A DNA stretch of 64,000 nucleotides from Enoplolaimus lenunculus (lineage: Eukaryota > Nematoda > Enoplea > Enoplida > Thoracostomopsidae). Position 1 is the first letter of the stretch; each line of letters opens with the position of its first letter. A program made the position numbers and the translations under genes. The notes under the pieces were generated by a model that was not told the origin of the DNA, ran no database searches, and saw only the letters and a list, made by a program, of their open reading frames with translations. The stretch covers positions 124,001-188,000 of the forward strand of contig JASANG010003934.1 in NCBI GenBank assembly GCA_030248215.1, in the 5' to 3' direction. Positions 63,999 through 64,000 of this stretch are shown piece after piece.

Positions 63999-64000
63999 TT

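Overview
The window is animal nuclear DNA, most likely from a nematode. The evidence is four intron-split host genes with short T-rich 3' splice sites, a cyclophilin H whose residues read closest to the nematode form as I remember it, and many (TTAGGC)n arrays, the hexamer of nematode telomeres. The species is not identified. Flanking DNA is AT-rich and crowded with small terminal-inverted-repeat (TIR) transposons. The long retroelement frames are visibly richer in G+C.

Layout: 53-2618 (+) is the 3' end of a nucleosome assembly protein 1 gene. 4719-11872 (+) is a complete SLC35D-type nucleotide-sugar transporter in 11 exons (347 aa). About 14840-30496 (+) is a giant Ty3/gypsy LTR retrotransposon of about 15.6 kb with three long frames: gag-pol (2565 codons) ending in a PHD finger, a 1206-codon frame starting with a DEDDy 3'-5' exonuclease domain, and a 614-codon frame of unknown kind. 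31104-34103 (+) is cyclophilin H (PPIH), with its first coding exon not found. 34104-44460 is intergenic and packed with TIR elements. 44461-55395 (-) is a complete heme catalase in 13 exons (502 aa). 55396-64000 is again only repeats.

The accessory DNA is the remarkable part. At least a dozen TIR families are visible, and several have perfect 8-bp target-site duplications. Three families with GGCCCATGT-type ends carry internal TTAGGC-like arrays. One element has 19-bp TIRs around a 35-bp satellite. A dispersed repeat sits cleanly inside a hAT-type element in the NAP1 intron. Several tRNA-like (SINE-like) segments and two intronic minisatellites are also present.

The four host genes are unrelated housekeeping functions (chromatin assembly, Golgi/ER sugar transport, spliceosomal prolyl isomerase, peroxide removal), and nothing suggests they work together. 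Exon limits were read by eye from frame, splice sites and family similarity. No database search was possible.
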